A DNA stretch of 64,000 bases from the NCBI RefSeq assembly GCF_022370835.2, contig NZ_CP092365.1, forward strand, positions 2,294,001 through 2,358,000. Direction: 5' to 3'. Position 1 is the stretch's first letter; each line of letters starts with the position of its first letter. Source of the DNA: Mycolicibacillus parakoreensis (lineage in GTDB: Bacteria; Actinomycetota; Actinomycetes; Mycobacteriales; Mycobacteriaceae). The notes under the pieces are model-generated. The model was given only the letters and a program-made list of their open reading frames with translations. It searched no databases and was not told where the DNA came from. The position numbers were made by a program, and so were the translations under genes. Shown one piece after another: positions 26,001 through 34,651 of this stretch.

Positions 26001-26793
26001 TCTTCTGCTCCGATCTGATCGCCCACCGGCCGGTGAACGTCGGGTCCCGTTTCTCGGCGAAGGCCGCGTAGGCCTCACCGACATCCGTTCCGGCGAAATT
26101 ACCCGGCTGGGCGCGCGCCTCGTTGGCCAGCGCCTCCGGGAACGTGCACTGCGCCCCCGCATTCAGCAACCCCTTGCTGTGGGCCAACGCGACCGGTGGG
26201 CCCGCCGCCAGGCGACGCCCCAGGTCCTCGACGAAGGCGTCGATCCGGTCCTGCGGTTGCACCCAGGTGATTAGACCCAGCGCATGGGCCTCGGCCGCAT
26301 CGATGTCCTCGGCCAGCAGGGCCAGACGCTTGGCTTGCTGCAGCCCCACCAGCCGGGGCAACAGCCAGGATCCGCCGAGGTCTACCGACAGGCCGCGGCG
26401 GGCGAAGATCTGACAGAACCGCGCTTGCGGGGTCGCCACCACCAGATCGCAGCCCAGCGCGAGATTCCAGCCCGCGCCGACCGCCACCCCGGTCACCTTC
26501 GCGACCGTCGGAATGGGCAGCTCATACAGGGCCAGAGCGACATCGGTGAGCCGGCGCAACTTCCGGTTGGGGTGCACGTCCTCGGGCACCGAGATGTCGG
26601 CACCGGAACAAAACGCCCCACCGCTGCCGGTCAGGACCAGGGCGCGCACGCCGTCGTCATCGGTGACGGCACGCAAGGCGTCGCGCAGAGCGATCCAGAG
26701 TCGCGGGTTCAGCGCGTTGCGACGTTCCGGCCGATTGAGGGTGAGCGTGCGCACCCCGTCGCGGTCGGAGCACAGCAGCGGTGCGGCGCTCAT
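25993..26793 (-). CDS. enoyl-CoA hydratase/isomerase (crotonase family)
   Basis: 266 residues. NRPERRNALNPRL near the N-terminus, oxyanion segment GSGGAFCSGADIS, GAGWNLALGCDLVVA and the substrate-pocket segment GLSVDLGGSWLLPRL. These fit the EchA-type crotonases that hydrate enoyl-CoA or do related CoA chemistry. Coupled by ATGA to the CoA-transferase upstream and overlapping the thiolase downstream. Confidence 0.88.
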   Translation of the reverse strand: MSAAPLLCSDRDGVRTLTLNRPERRNALNPRLWIALRDALRAVTDDDGVRALVLTGSGGAFCSGADISVPEDVHPNRKLRRLTDVALALYELPIPTVAKVTGVAVGAGWNLALGCDLVVATPQARFCQIFARRGLSVDLGGSWLLPRLVGLQQAKRLALLAEDIDAAEAHALGLITWVQPQDRIDAFVEDLGRRLAAGPPVALAHSKGLLNAGAQCTFPEALANEARAQPGNFAGTDVGEAYAAFAEKRDPTFTGRWAIRSEQKNA

Positions 26794-28058
26794 CGGTATG
26801 CCGGCCCGACGGCACCCTGCGCACGCAGCGCGGCGATCTGCCCGGCGTCCAGCCCGAGTCCGCCCAGCACCGAATCGGTGTGCTCACCCAGCCCGGGGAC
26901 CGCCCCCATCGGCTGCTCGAAACCCGCGATCACCGGTGGGGGTAGCAGCGCGGTGATAGCGCCCGCGGGCGTGTCCACCGGCCGCCATCGGTCGCGTGTG
27001 ACCAGTTGCGGGTGGGCGACGACCTCGCCCGGCGTGTTGTAACGGGCATTGCCGATTCCGGCCGCATCGGCGGTGCGCTGTATCTCGGCGAGATCGTTCG
27101 CTGCACACCATGTTTGGATCGCTCCGTTGAGCTCTTCACGCGCAGAGCACCGTGCGGCGTTGGAGGCGAACCGGGGATCGTCGGCCAGATCGGGGCGACC
27201 GATGACCTCGCGGGCCAGCCGGTCCCACTCACGGTCGTTGGTGGTGCCGAGCACCACGGTCTGTCCGTCGGCGGTGGTGAACGCCCCGTAGGGCGCCACC
27301 GCCGGCGAGCTCATGCCCAGCGGCTGCTGGTCGACCCCGGAGTGCTGCGTGTAGGTCAGTTGATAGCCCATGATGTCGGTCATGGTGTCGAACAGGCTCA
27401 CCGCCACCGCCGGGGCGGTGCCCGCGCGATGCCGGGCGCGCCCATGCAGCAGCGCGACGATCGAGAGTGCGGCGTACAGGCCGGTGGTGATATCGGCGAC
27501 CGGCGGTCCCGGCTTGGCGGGCATGTCCGGGTACCCGGTGACCGCACAACACCCGGACTCGGCCTGCACCAGCAGGTCATAGGCGCGTTTGTGCGAGATC
27601 GGCCCGCCGGGGCCGTAACCGTCGATCTCGACCGGGATGACGTGCGGGTGGCGCTCAGCGATGTCGTCGGGGGCGATCCCCAGCCGTGCCGTCGACCCCG
27701 GCGCCAGGTTGGACACCAACGCGTCGGCACCGTCGAGCAGGCGGTGCAACACCTGCATTCCCGCCGGCGTCTTCAGATCGAGGGTCACCGACTGCTTGCC
27801 GCGGTTGGCCCAGACGAAGTGCGCCGCCAGCCCACCCGGACCATTGACGACGTCGTCGTAGTCGCGGGCGAAGTCCCCGCCGCGGGGGTTTTCGACTTTG
27901 ATCACCCGCGCACCGAAATCGGCCAGCACTCGGGTGCACATCGGCGCCGAGACCGCCTGCTCCAAGGCCACGACCGTGACCCCGCTCAACGGCGCGGTCG
28001 CGGTCACGTCGTCTCGCCGCGGTTGACCTGCGGCACCCGCGCGGTGCGCAGGGGCCAT
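26790..28058 (-). CDS. CaiB/BaiF-family CoA-transferase
   Basis: 422 residues from ATG 28058, which overlaps the stop of the upstream ACAD as TGATG; GTG 28007 is an alternative start. Class III CoA-transferase: SAPMCTRVLADFGARVIKVE, catalytic Asp189 in PVADITTGLYAA, and GGPISHKRAYDLL. Transfers CoA between an acyl-CoA donor and a carboxylic acid substrate. A 784-codon ORF in this frame extends to 29144 through the ACAD gene; that part is an antisense/out-of-frame artefact. Likely activates a substrate acid for the beta-oxidation genes that follow. Confidence 0.88.
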   Translation of the reverse strand: MAPAHRAGAAGQPRRDDVTATAPLSGVTVVALEQAVSAPMCTRVLADFGARVIKVENPRGGDFARDYDDVVNGPGGLAAHFVWANRGKQSVTLDLKTPAGMQVLHRLLDGADALVSNLAPGSTARLGIAPDDIAERHPHVIPVEIDGYGPGGPISHKRAYDLLVQAESGCCAVTGYPDMPAKPGPPVADITTGLYAALSIVALLHGRARHRAGTAPAVAVSLFDTMTDIMGYQLTYTQHSGVDQQPLGMSSPAVAPYGAFTTADGQTVVLGTTNDREWDRLAREVIGRPDLADDPRFASNAARCSAREELNGAIQTWCAANDLAEIQRTADAAGIGNARYNTPGEVVAHPQLVTRDRWRPVDTPAGAITALLPPPVIAGFEQPMGAVPGLGEHTDSVLGGLGLDAGQIAALRAQGAVGPAYR

Positions 28059-29224
28059 CAGTAGCTCCTCGGCAGGCCGAGCACATGCGAGCCCAGGAAG
28101 TTCAGGATCATCTCCTGGCTGACCGGCGCGATCTTCATCAGCCGCGACTCGCGGAAGAACCGCGAGACGTTGTACTCCTCGGAATAGCCCATTCCGCCGT
28201 GGGTCTGCAGCGCCCGGTCGGCGGCGGCGAAACCGGCGTCGGCGCACAGATATTTCGCGGTGTTGGCTTCGCGCCCGCAGGGTTTGCCGTTGTCGTAGAG
28301 CCAGGTGGCTTTGCGCAGCATGAGTTCCGCGCCGTCGAGTCGGGCCAGCGAGTCGGCCAGCGGGAATTGGACGCCCTGGTTCATCCCGATCGGACGGTCG
28401 AAGACCTCGCGTTCGTTGGCGTATTTGACGGCCCGCTCCAGAGCCACGCGGCCGATGCCGAGCGCCTCGGCGGCGATCAGCATCCGCTCCGGGTTCAGCC
28501 CGTCGAGGATGTAGCTGAAACCCTTGCCCTCCTCGCCGACCCGGTCGGCGACCGGGATCTCGAGGTTGTCGATGAACACCTCGTTGGAGGAGACCGCATT
28601 GCGGCCCATCTTCGGAATCGGCCGGATGTCGACCCGGTCGCGGTCCAGATCGGTCAAGAACAGGGTCATGCCGTCGGTCTTCTTGGCGACGTCGTTGTAG
28701 TGCTGAGTGCGGGTCAGCAGCAGGATCTTCTCGGACTCCAGGGCCTTGGAGATCCACACCTTGCGGCCGTTGACGATGTAGCGGTCCCCGTCGCGTTTGG
28801 CGAACGTCGTGATCCGGGAGGTGTCCAGGCCGGCGCCCGGCTCGGTGACCCCGAAGCACACGTGCAGTTCGCCGGTCGCGACGCGGGGCAGGGTGCGGGC
28901 TTTGAGTTCCTCGGAGCCGTGCACGACGACCGGGTGCATACCGAAGATCGACAGGTGGATCGCGCTGGCGGCGTTCATGCCACCACCGGAGCGGGCGACC
29001 TCCTCGGCCAGCAGGGTGGCCTCGGTGATCCCGAACCCGTGACCACCGTACTGCTCCGGGATGGTCATGCCCAGCCACCCGCCGGCGGCGATCGCGTCGT
29101 AGAACTCCTGCGGGAATTCGTGCGCCTGATCCTTCTGCATCCAATAGTGGTCGTCGAACTTGGCAGCCAGCTCAGCGACCGACGAACGGATCAGCTGCTG
29201 ATCCTCGGTGAGCTCAAAGTTCAT
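28058..29224 (-). CDS. acyl-CoA dehydrogenase
   Basis: 388 residues from ATG 29224 (MNFELTEDQQLIR), preferred over an ATG eight codons upstream because the family starts here. EQYGGHGFG, VTEPGAGLDTSR, NGRKVWISKA, MGRNAVSSNEVF and HGGMGYSEEYNVSRFFR are typical ACAD segments. Helix-G NPERM supplies the IVD-type catalytic Glu. The C-terminal GTSE motif is replaced by APVSQEMI, as in some mycobacterial FadE groups. Coupled by TGATG to the CoA-transferase. Confidence 0.9.
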   Translation of the reverse strand: MNFELTEDQQLIRSSVAELAAKFDDHYWMQKDQAHEFPQEFYDAIAAGGWLGMTIPEQYGGHGFGITEATLLAEEVARSGGGMNAASAIHLSIFGMHPVVVHGSEELKARTLPRVATGELHVCFGVTEPGAGLDTSRITTFAKRDGDRYIVNGRKVWISKALESEKILLLTRTQHYNDVAKKTDGMTLFLTDLDRDRVDIRPIPKMGRNAVSSNEVFIDNLEIPVADRVGEEGKGFSYILDGLNPERMLIAAEALGIGRVALERAVKYANEREVFDRPIGMNQGVQFPLADSLARLDGAELMLRKATWLYDNGKPCGREANTAKYLCADAGFAAADRALQTHGGMGYSEEYNVSRFFRESRLMKIAPVSQEMILNFLGSHVLGLPRSY

Positions 29225-29301
29225 CCCGGACACCGTTTTCCTCCACATCCCCGGCCGTTGTGACGGCGCACGTCAATCCTGCTGCTCGCGGCCTGGTGCA
29301 C

Positions 29302-30582
29302 TCAGCTGTTGACCTGGGCGGCGTCCATCAGCGCGTTGCCCTGCCGCTGCCCGTGGGTGTGCTGGCTCAGAGCCCGAGTGGAGACGTCGTGGCCCTCGGC
29401 GGCCTTACGCAACGCGCCGACCGTGGCCTCCTGCCGGGGGATGTGGCGGAACGGGTCGAAGGAGTACCAGCGCATCGCATTCTCGTGGGTCATCTTGTTG
29501 ATGTCGCTGTCCGACACCTGGTTGGCCGTGAGCACCTCCCACAGCTCTTCGGGGGCGTCGGGCCACATCGAGTCGCTGTGGGGGTAGTCGGCTTCCCACG
29601 CGATGTTGTCGATCCCGATCAGGTGGCGCAGTCGAACACCGACCGGGTCGGAGATGAAGCAGGTCAAGAAATGCTCCCGGAAGACCTCCGAGGGGACCTT
29701 GCCGCCGAAGTCCTGCCCGGTCCAGGTCGCATGCATCTCGTAGGTGCGGTCCACCCGTTCCAGAAAGTAGGGGATCCAGCCGGTGCCGCCCTCGGAGAGC
29801 GCGATCTTGAGGTCCGGGAAATCCTTGACCGGCTTGGACCACAGCAGATCCGCGGCCGCCTGGACGATGTTCATCGGCTGCAGGGTGATCATCACGTCCA
29901 TCGGCGCGTCGGGCGCGGTGATCGCCAGCTTGCCCGAGGAGCCGATGTGCACGTTCATCACCGTGTCGGTGTCGCACAACGCCTTCCACAACGGGTTCCA
30001 ATACGGGTCGTGGAAACTGGGGTATCCCATGGCCGCGGGGTTCTCACTGAACGTCAGCGCATGCACCCCCTTCTCGGCGACGCGGCGCACCTCGTCGGCA
30101 CAGGCCTCGGCATCCCAGATCACCGGCAGCGCCATCGGGATGAACCGTCCCGGGTGCGCACCGCACCACTCGTCGATGTGCCAGTCGTTGTAGGCCCGGA
30201 TCAGCGCCACCGAGAAGTCCTGATCGTCGGTGGCGAACAACCGTCCGGCGAAGCCGGGAAAGGACGGAAAACAGATCGAACTCAAGATCCCGCCGGCGTT
30301 CATGTCCTTGACCCGCTCGTCGACGTTGTAGCAGCCCGGCCGGATCTCGTCGAGGCCCTGCGGTTCGAGCCCGTATTCCTCCTTCGGCCGGCCGGCCACG
30401 GCGTTGAGTGCCACGTTGGGGATCACGGTGTCGCGGAACTGCCAGGTGTCCGAACCGTCGGCGTTGTGCACCAGGCGCGGAGCATCATCGAGGTATTTCT
30501 TGGGCAGATGATTTTTGAACATGTCCGGCGGTTCCACGGTGTGGTCGTCGACGCTGATCAAGATCATGTCGTCCTTGTTCAC
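29302..30582 (-). CDS. amidohydrolase-2 family (ACMSD-like) hydrolase
   Basis: 426 residues from GTG 30582, preceded by GGAAGGGA; a longer frame to 30660 overlaps an inverted repeat and lacks support. N-terminal ISVDDHTVEP carries the D-x-H-type metal ligands, and WEADYPHSDSMWP the C-terminal Asp/His. It has the length and features of the mycobacterial amidohydrolases associated with acyl-CoA catabolism. It precedes the ACAD/CoA-transferase/crotonase/thiolase genes by 77 bp on the same strand and may head that operon. Confidence 0.85.
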   Translation of the reverse strand: MNKDDMILISVDDHTVEPPDMFKNHLPKKYLDDAPRLVHNADGSDTWQFRDTVIPNVALNAVAGRPKEEYGLEPQGLDEIRPGCYNVDERVKDMNAGGILSSICFPSFPGFAGRLFATDDQDFSVALIRAYNDWHIDEWCGAHPGRFIPMALPVIWDAEACADEVRRVAEKGVHALTFSENPAAMGYPSFHDPYWNPLWKALCDTDTVMNVHIGSSGKLAITAPDAPMDVMITLQPMNIVQAAADLLWSKPVKDFPDLKIALSEGGTGWIPYFLERVDRTYEMHATWTGQDFGGKVPSEVFREHFLTCFISDPVGVRLRHLIGIDNIAWEADYPHSDSMWPDAPEELWEVLTANQVSDSDINKMTHENAMRWYSFDPFRHIPRQEATVGALRKAAEGHDVSTRALSQHTHGQRQGNALMDAAQVNS

Positions 30583-30652
30583 TGCGCATTCCCTTCCGCT
30601 GGGGACCCGGTGGCCGTGAGCGGCCACCAGCACGACCCTAACGGAAATTAGC

Positions 30653-30669
30653 TTCTCCATCCAGGAGAA
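30653..30669. repeat. inverted repeat TTCTCC-N5-GGAGAA
   Basis: Perfect 6-bp arms (30653-30658, 30664-30669) around ATCCA, in the divergent region between the amidohydrolase (-) and the CMD protein (+). It reuses the same half-site bases as the island operator but in the opposite orientation, so it may be an unrelated hairpin in the leader of the minus transcript or a second regulatory site. Confidence 0.35.
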
Positions 30670-30817
30670 TCAACAGGCGATCATCACGCCGGGGCCCGCC
30701 GCATCACAGGACCGGCGCCCGGGGCCCGTACCGGCGACCGCGCGGGCCCGGTTGCCAGAAATCTCCCGCCGGAGGTTGACCGGCGGACGAAAACATGAAA
30801 ATCTATCGCTCACTTTT

Positions 30818-30832
30818 GAGAATCGAATTCTC
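30818..30832. promoter_or_regulatory. operator copy 6, perfect (GAGAAT-CGA-ATTCTC)
   Basis: Perfect palindrome 19 bp upstream of the CMD start at 30852 and about 235 bp upstream of the divergent amidohydrolase. It should control the Rieske oxygenase operon and possibly the divergent operon too. Confidence 0.75.
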
Positions 30833-30851
30833 ATTACGCGAGGAGAGCATC

Positions 30852-31394
30852 ATGCGCCTGGGTCCGTTGCCACCGGAGCAGTGGGACGACGACGTGGACC
30901 GAGCACTGATCGGCATGCTGCCCGCTGCACGCCGCAACCCCGCCGGTGCCGGTGTCGCACTGGGCACGCTGGTGCGCCACCCCAAGCTGACCAAGGCTTT
31001 CCTCGGATTCAACATCCATCTGCTGTTCCGTTCGACGCTGCCCGAACGGCTGCGCGAACTGGTGATCCTGCGCGTGGCCCACCGACGGGGCTGCACATAC
31101 GAGTGGACCCACCACGTGATCATGGGCCTGGAGGTCGGGCTGACCGAGACCGACATCGAGGATCTGCAGCACGGGACCGCGGCCGGTGCCCTGGACCGTA
31201 CGGTGCTCGCCGCGGTCGACGAACTCGAAGAGCAGTCCCGGATCTCCGATCCCACCTGGTCGGCGCTCGCGGAGCACCTCGATGAGCGCCAGCGGATGGA
31301 TCTGGTGTTCACGGTCGGCTGCTACGGCACGCTGGCCATGGCTTTCAACACTTTCGGCATCGAAGACGAACAGCAAACCGAACAGGAGAGGTAG
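30852..31394 (+). CDS. carboxymuconolactone decarboxylase/AhpD-like protein
   Basis: 180 residues from ATG 30852 with AGGAGAG just upstream; an upstream ATG (30795) runs through the operator and is rejected. The all-helical CMD fold is indicated by LRELVILRVAHRRGCTYEWTHHVIMG, the conserved Cys/Glu/His helix of the family. Some relatives are gamma-carboxymuconolactone decarboxylases, others AhpD-type antioxidant proteins; the paired CxxC of AhpD is not present, so a decarboxylase/hydrolase-like or unknown role is favoured. First gene of the Rieske operon. Confidence 0.82.
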   Translation: MRLGPLPPEQWDDDVDRALIGMLPAARRNPAGAGVALGTLVRHPKLTKAFLGFNIHLLFRSTLPERLRELVILRVAHRRGCTYEWTHHVIMGLEVGLTETDIEDLQHGTAAGALDRTVLAAVDELEEQSRISDPTWSALAEHLDERQRMDLVFTVGCYGTLAMAFNTFGIEDEQQTEQER

Positions 31395-31399
31395 TTACC

Positions 31400-32683
31400 G
31401 TGGCGTATTTCCCCAAGCCAGCTGCTGGCAGCTGGACCGAGAGTTATCCCGAACTCGGGACCGATCCGGTCGAATACAAGGACTCCTACGACCCGCAACA
31501 TTTCGCCGACGAGCAGCAGGCGATCTTCCGCCGCACCTGGCTCAACGTGGGCCGAGTCGAACGGCTGCCGCGCACCGGCAACTACTTCACCCGGGAGCTG
31601 CCGTCGGCGGGCAAAGGCACCTCGGTGATCGTCGTCAAGGGTGAGGACGGCGTGATCCGGGCGTTCCACAACATCTGCCGACACCGGGGCAACAAGTTGG
31701 TCTGGAACGACTACCCCCACGAGGAGACGTCGGGGATCTGCCGGCAGTTCCAGTGCAAGTACCACGGGTGGCAATACGCCCTGGACGGCAAACTCACCTT
31801 CATCCAGCAGGAGGACGAGTTCTTCGACGTCGACAAGAACCAGTACGGCCTGGTCGAGGTGCGCTGCGAGGTGTGGGCGGGCTTCATCTTCGTCAACCTC
31901 GACACCAAGGCCGCGCCGCTGGTGGACTACCTCGGCCCGTTCGCCAAGGGCATCGAGGAATACCCGTTTCACGAGATGACCGAGGTGTACCACTTCAAGG
32001 GCGAGATCGGCAGCAACTGGAAGCTGTTCATCGACGCGTTCGCCGAGTTCTACCACGCGGCGGTGCTGCACAAGACGCAGGCCACCAAGGAGGAGGGCGA
32101 GAAACTCTTCAAGGTCGGCTATGAGGGCCTGCACTACGAGCTGCAGGGCCCGCACTCGATGCTCTCCTCGTGGGGCGGCATGTCACCGCCGAAGGATCTG
32201 AACATGGTCAAGCCCATGGAGCGCGCCCTGCGCAGCGGCCTGTTCGGCCCCTGGGATCGACCCGACATCGACGGTCTCGACCCGCTGCCGCCGGGGGTCA
32301 ACCCGACGAATGACCCGCGATGGGGCATCGACTCCTGGGTGTTCTTCCCGAACTTCATGATCGCGATCTGGACCACCGGCTGGTATTTGACCTACCACTA
32401 CTGGCCGACCGCGGCCGACCGGCACATCTTCGAGGGGACCTTGTATTTCGTGCCGCCGAAGACCGCGCGCGAGTACCTCGCCCAGGAGATGGCCGCGGTG
32501 ACCTTCAAGGAGTACGGGCTGCAAGACGCCAACACCCTGGAAGCGACCCAGACGATGATCAGCACCGGCGTGGTCGACAAATTCCTGCTGTGCGACCAGG
32601 AGATCCTGCTGCGCCACCTGCACAAGACCGCCCGCAGTTACGTCAACGAATACAAGGAGAAGCACAGTGCCGCTGCCCGCTGA
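31400..32683 (+). CDS. Rieske non-heme iron oxygenase, alpha subunit
   Basis: 427 residues from GTG 31400. Rieske ligands C93-R-H95 and C119-x2-H122 (CRHRG, CKYHGW). Mononuclear iron site D212, E216, H219, H224 in DAFAEFYHAAVLH. So this is a complete ring-hydroxylating or monooxygenating catalytic subunit. No beta-subunit gene (SnoaL-like small subunit) directly follows; the next gene is a 107-aa protein. The best electron donor in the window is the KshB-like reductase at 56124, which carries the same perfect operator. Confidence 0.92.
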   Translation: MAYFPKPAAGSWTESYPELGTDPVEYKDSYDPQHFADEQQAIFRRTWLNVGRVERLPRTGNYFTRELPSAGKGTSVIVVKGEDGVIRAFHNICRHRGNKLVWNDYPHEETSGICRQFQCKYHGWQYALDGKLTFIQQEDEFFDVDKNQYGLVEVRCEVWAGFIFVNLDTKAAPLVDYLGPFAKGIEEYPFHEMTEVYHFKGEIGSNWKLFIDAFAEFYHAAVLHKTQATKEEGEKLFKVGYEGLHYELQGPHSMLSSWGGMSPPKDLNMVKPMERALRSGLFGPWDRPDIDGLDPLPPGVNPTNDPRWGIDSWVFFPNFMIAIWTTGWYLTYHYWPTAADRHIFEGTLYFVPPKTAREYLAQEMAAVTFKEYGLQDANTLEATQTMISTGVVDKFLLCDQEILLRHLHKTARSYVNEYKEKHSAAAR

Positions 32684-32990
32684 ATTCGCCGACCTGGAGC
32701 CCTACGCCGAGTGGGATCTGGCCACCGAGGCCGAACGCTACGACAAGCGGCTGGCCTCAACGATGCCGGAACTGCAGGCGTTCTATGACGCCGCGTTCCC
32801 CCGCATCGAGGAGGCGCTGACCTACCTCGATCAGTTCCCCCTCGACGATCTGCCCGACGATGCGCGCTCACTGGTCCACGTGTTGCAGTCGCTGATCAAC
32901 GTGTCCTTCCCGGTCGAGGCCTGGAAGCAGCCGCGGGTGCCCGACACCGGTGCGGCCGAGCTGCATCGGGTGCAGGACCCGGTGATCTGA
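32667..32990 (+). CDS. small protein of unknown function, Rieske-operon partner
   Basis: 107 residues from GTG 32667 with AAGGAGA upstream, overlapping the Rieske gene by 17 bp. Acidic, probably helical, no Cys, no TM. I recognise no domain. Tight coupling to the oxygenase suggests an accessory or subunit role; it is not a SnoaL-fold beta subunit as far as I can see. Confidence 0.7.
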   Translation: MPLPAEFADLEPYAEWDLATEAERYDKRLASTMPELQAFYDAAFPRIEEALTYLDQFPLDDLPDDARSLVHVLQSLINVSFPVEAWKQPRVPDTGAAELHRVQDPVI

Positions 32991-33024
32991 GGGTGCTCGG
33001 GGCACCTCAACCGGGCGGTTCGCG

Positions 33025-34245
33025 ATGACGGTGACACTCAAAGCGGCCGGGCTGCTCGACGTCGACGCCGGCGAGATCAGGCGACCCGGGCTCATCCGGG
33101 TCGACGAGGACCGAATCGTCGGGATCGGCACCGCCGGTCCCGACGACGAGGTCCTCGATCTCGGCGAACTCATCGTGCTGCCCGGGCTCATGGACATGGA
33201 GGTCAACCTGCTGATGGGGGGCCGGGGCGAGAACCCCGGCCTCTCGCAGGTCCAAGACGACCCGCCGACCCGGATGCTGCGCGCGGTCGGCAATGCCCGC
33301 CGCACGCTGCGCGCCGGGTTCACCACGGTGCGCAATCTCGGGTTGTTCGTCAAGACCGGCGGATATCTGCTGGACGTGGCGCTGGGCAAGGCCATCGACG
33401 CCGGCTGGATCGAGGGGCCGCGGATCGTGCCGGCCGGTCACGCGATCACCCCGACCGGCGGGCACCTGGACCCGACCATGTTCGCCGCGTTCATGCCGGG
33501 CGTGCTGGAGCTGACGGTCGAGGAAGGCATCGCCAACGGCGTCGATGAGATTCGCAAGGCGGTGCGTTATCAGATCAAGTACGGCGCCCAGCTGATCAAG
33601 GTGTGCTGCTCCGGCGGGGTCATGTCGCTGACCGGTGAAGCGGGCGCACAGCATTACTCCGATGAAGAACTGCGTGTCATCGTCGACGAGGCGCACCGGC
33701 GAGGGTTGCGCGTCGCGGCGCACACCCACGGCGCCGAGGCGGTCAAACATGCCGTGGCGTGCGGAATCGACTGCATCGAACACGGGTTCCTCATGGACGA
33801 CGAGGCGATCGCGATGCTCGTGGACAACGACCGTTTTCTGGTCACTACTCGCCGTCTGGCCGAGGCGATGGATGTCTCCAAGGCACCGGCCGAACTGCAG
33901 GCCAAGGCCGCCGAGATGTTCCCCAAGGCCCGCACGTCGGTGCAGGCGGCCTACGAGGCCGGTGTCAAGATCGCCGTCGGCACCGATGCGCCGGCCATTC
34001 CGCACGGTCGTAACGCCGACGAACTGGTCACGTTGGTCGACTGGGGTCTGCCACCGGCCGCGGTGCTCAAGGCGGCCACGGTGACCGCGGCCGACCTGAT
34101 CAACGTCACCGACCGGGGTCGACTGGCCGAGGGGCTGCTGGCCGACATCATCGCGGTGCCCGGCGACCCGTTGGCGGATATCTCCGTGACCCGCGACGTT
34201 CAGTTCGTCATGAAAGGCGGTCGAGTGCATGTCAACAAGAACTGA
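33025..34245 (+). CDS. amidohydrolase-1 family protein lacking the HxH motif
   Basis: 406 residues. Composite-domain amidohydrolase of the imidazolonepropionase/prolidase-like group: an N-terminal beta sandwich, then LPGLMDMEVNL where the family has D-x-H-x-H. Here E59 and N61 replace both His. Other ligands look intact: Lys in LIKVCCSGG (carboxylated Lys in relatives), HTHG, IEHGF, and GTDAPAIPHG with the Asp. With two metal ligands changed, activity may use one metal or be different. Overlaps the next gene by 17 bp. Confidence 0.82.
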   Translation: MTVTLKAAGLLDVDAGEIRRPGLIRVDEDRIVGIGTAGPDDEVLDLGELIVLPGLMDMEVNLLMGGRGENPGLSQVQDDPPTRMLRAVGNARRTLRAGFTTVRNLGLFVKTGGYLLDVALGKAIDAGWIEGPRIVPAGHAITPTGGHLDPTMFAAFMPGVLELTVEEGIANGVDEIRKAVRYQIKYGAQLIKVCCSGGVMSLTGEAGAQHYSDEELRVIVDEAHRRGLRVAAHTHGAEAVKHAVACGIDCIEHGFLMDDEAIAMLVDNDRFLVTTRRLAEAMDVSKAPAELQAKAAEMFPKARTSVQAAYEAGVKIAVGTDAPAIPHGRNADELVTLVDWGLPPAAVLKAATVTAADLINVTDRGRLAEGLLADIIAVPGDPLADISVTRDVQFVMKGGRVHVNKN

Positions 34246-34651
34246 CGACCTCATCGAGATCCAGCAGACGTTGGCCCGCTACGCGGTCACGATCACCCAG
34301 GGCGACATCGATGGCCTGGTCGCGGTGTTCACCCCCGACGGCACCTACAGCGCGTTCGGCGAAACCTATACCCTGGACCGTTTTCCGGCGCTCGTCGACG
34401 CCGCACCCAAGGGGTTGTTCCTGACCGGCACCCCGGTGATCGAATTGGACGGCGACACCGCGACCGGAACCCAGCCGCTGTGTTTCATCGACCACGCCAG
34501 CCACGACATGCGGATCGGCTACTACACCGACACCTACGTTCGGACCGAGACGGGCTGGCGGCTGCGCACCAGGGCGATGACGTTCATCCGTCGCAGCGGT
34601 ACGCACGACTCCGGGCGCCCCCACGCGGTGGACCGTCCGTCGGCGCGGTGA
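34229..34651 (+). CDS. SnoaL/NTF2-like protein
   Basis: 140 residues, ATG 34229 inside the end of the amidohydrolase gene. DDLIEIQQTLARYAVTITQGDIDGLVAVFTPDGTY is the typical start of a SnoaL-like cone-shaped barrel; GYYTDTYVRTETGWRLR is the typical end. These proteins act as isomerases, cyclases or dehydratases, and one fold variant is the beta subunit of Rieske dioxygenases, so a link to the oxygenase at 31400 is possible. Ends GTGA into an ACAD gene. Confidence 0.8.
   Translation: MSTRTDDLIEIQQTLARYAVTITQGDIDGLVAVFTPDGTYSAFGETYTLDRFPALVDAAPKGLFLTGTPVIELDGDTATGTQPLCFIDHASHDMRIGYYTDTYVRTETGWRLRTRAMTFIRRSGTHDSGRPHAVDRPSAR

Noticed and set aside
26790..29144. 784-codon open frame suggesting a long CoA-transferase
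   Set aside because: The first 362 codons lie in the ACAD gene in another frame and have no domain; the CoA-transferase starts at 28058.
30803..31376. Minus-strand ORFs opposite the CMD gene
   Set aside because: No motifs; the plus-strand CMD signature and ribosome site are clear.
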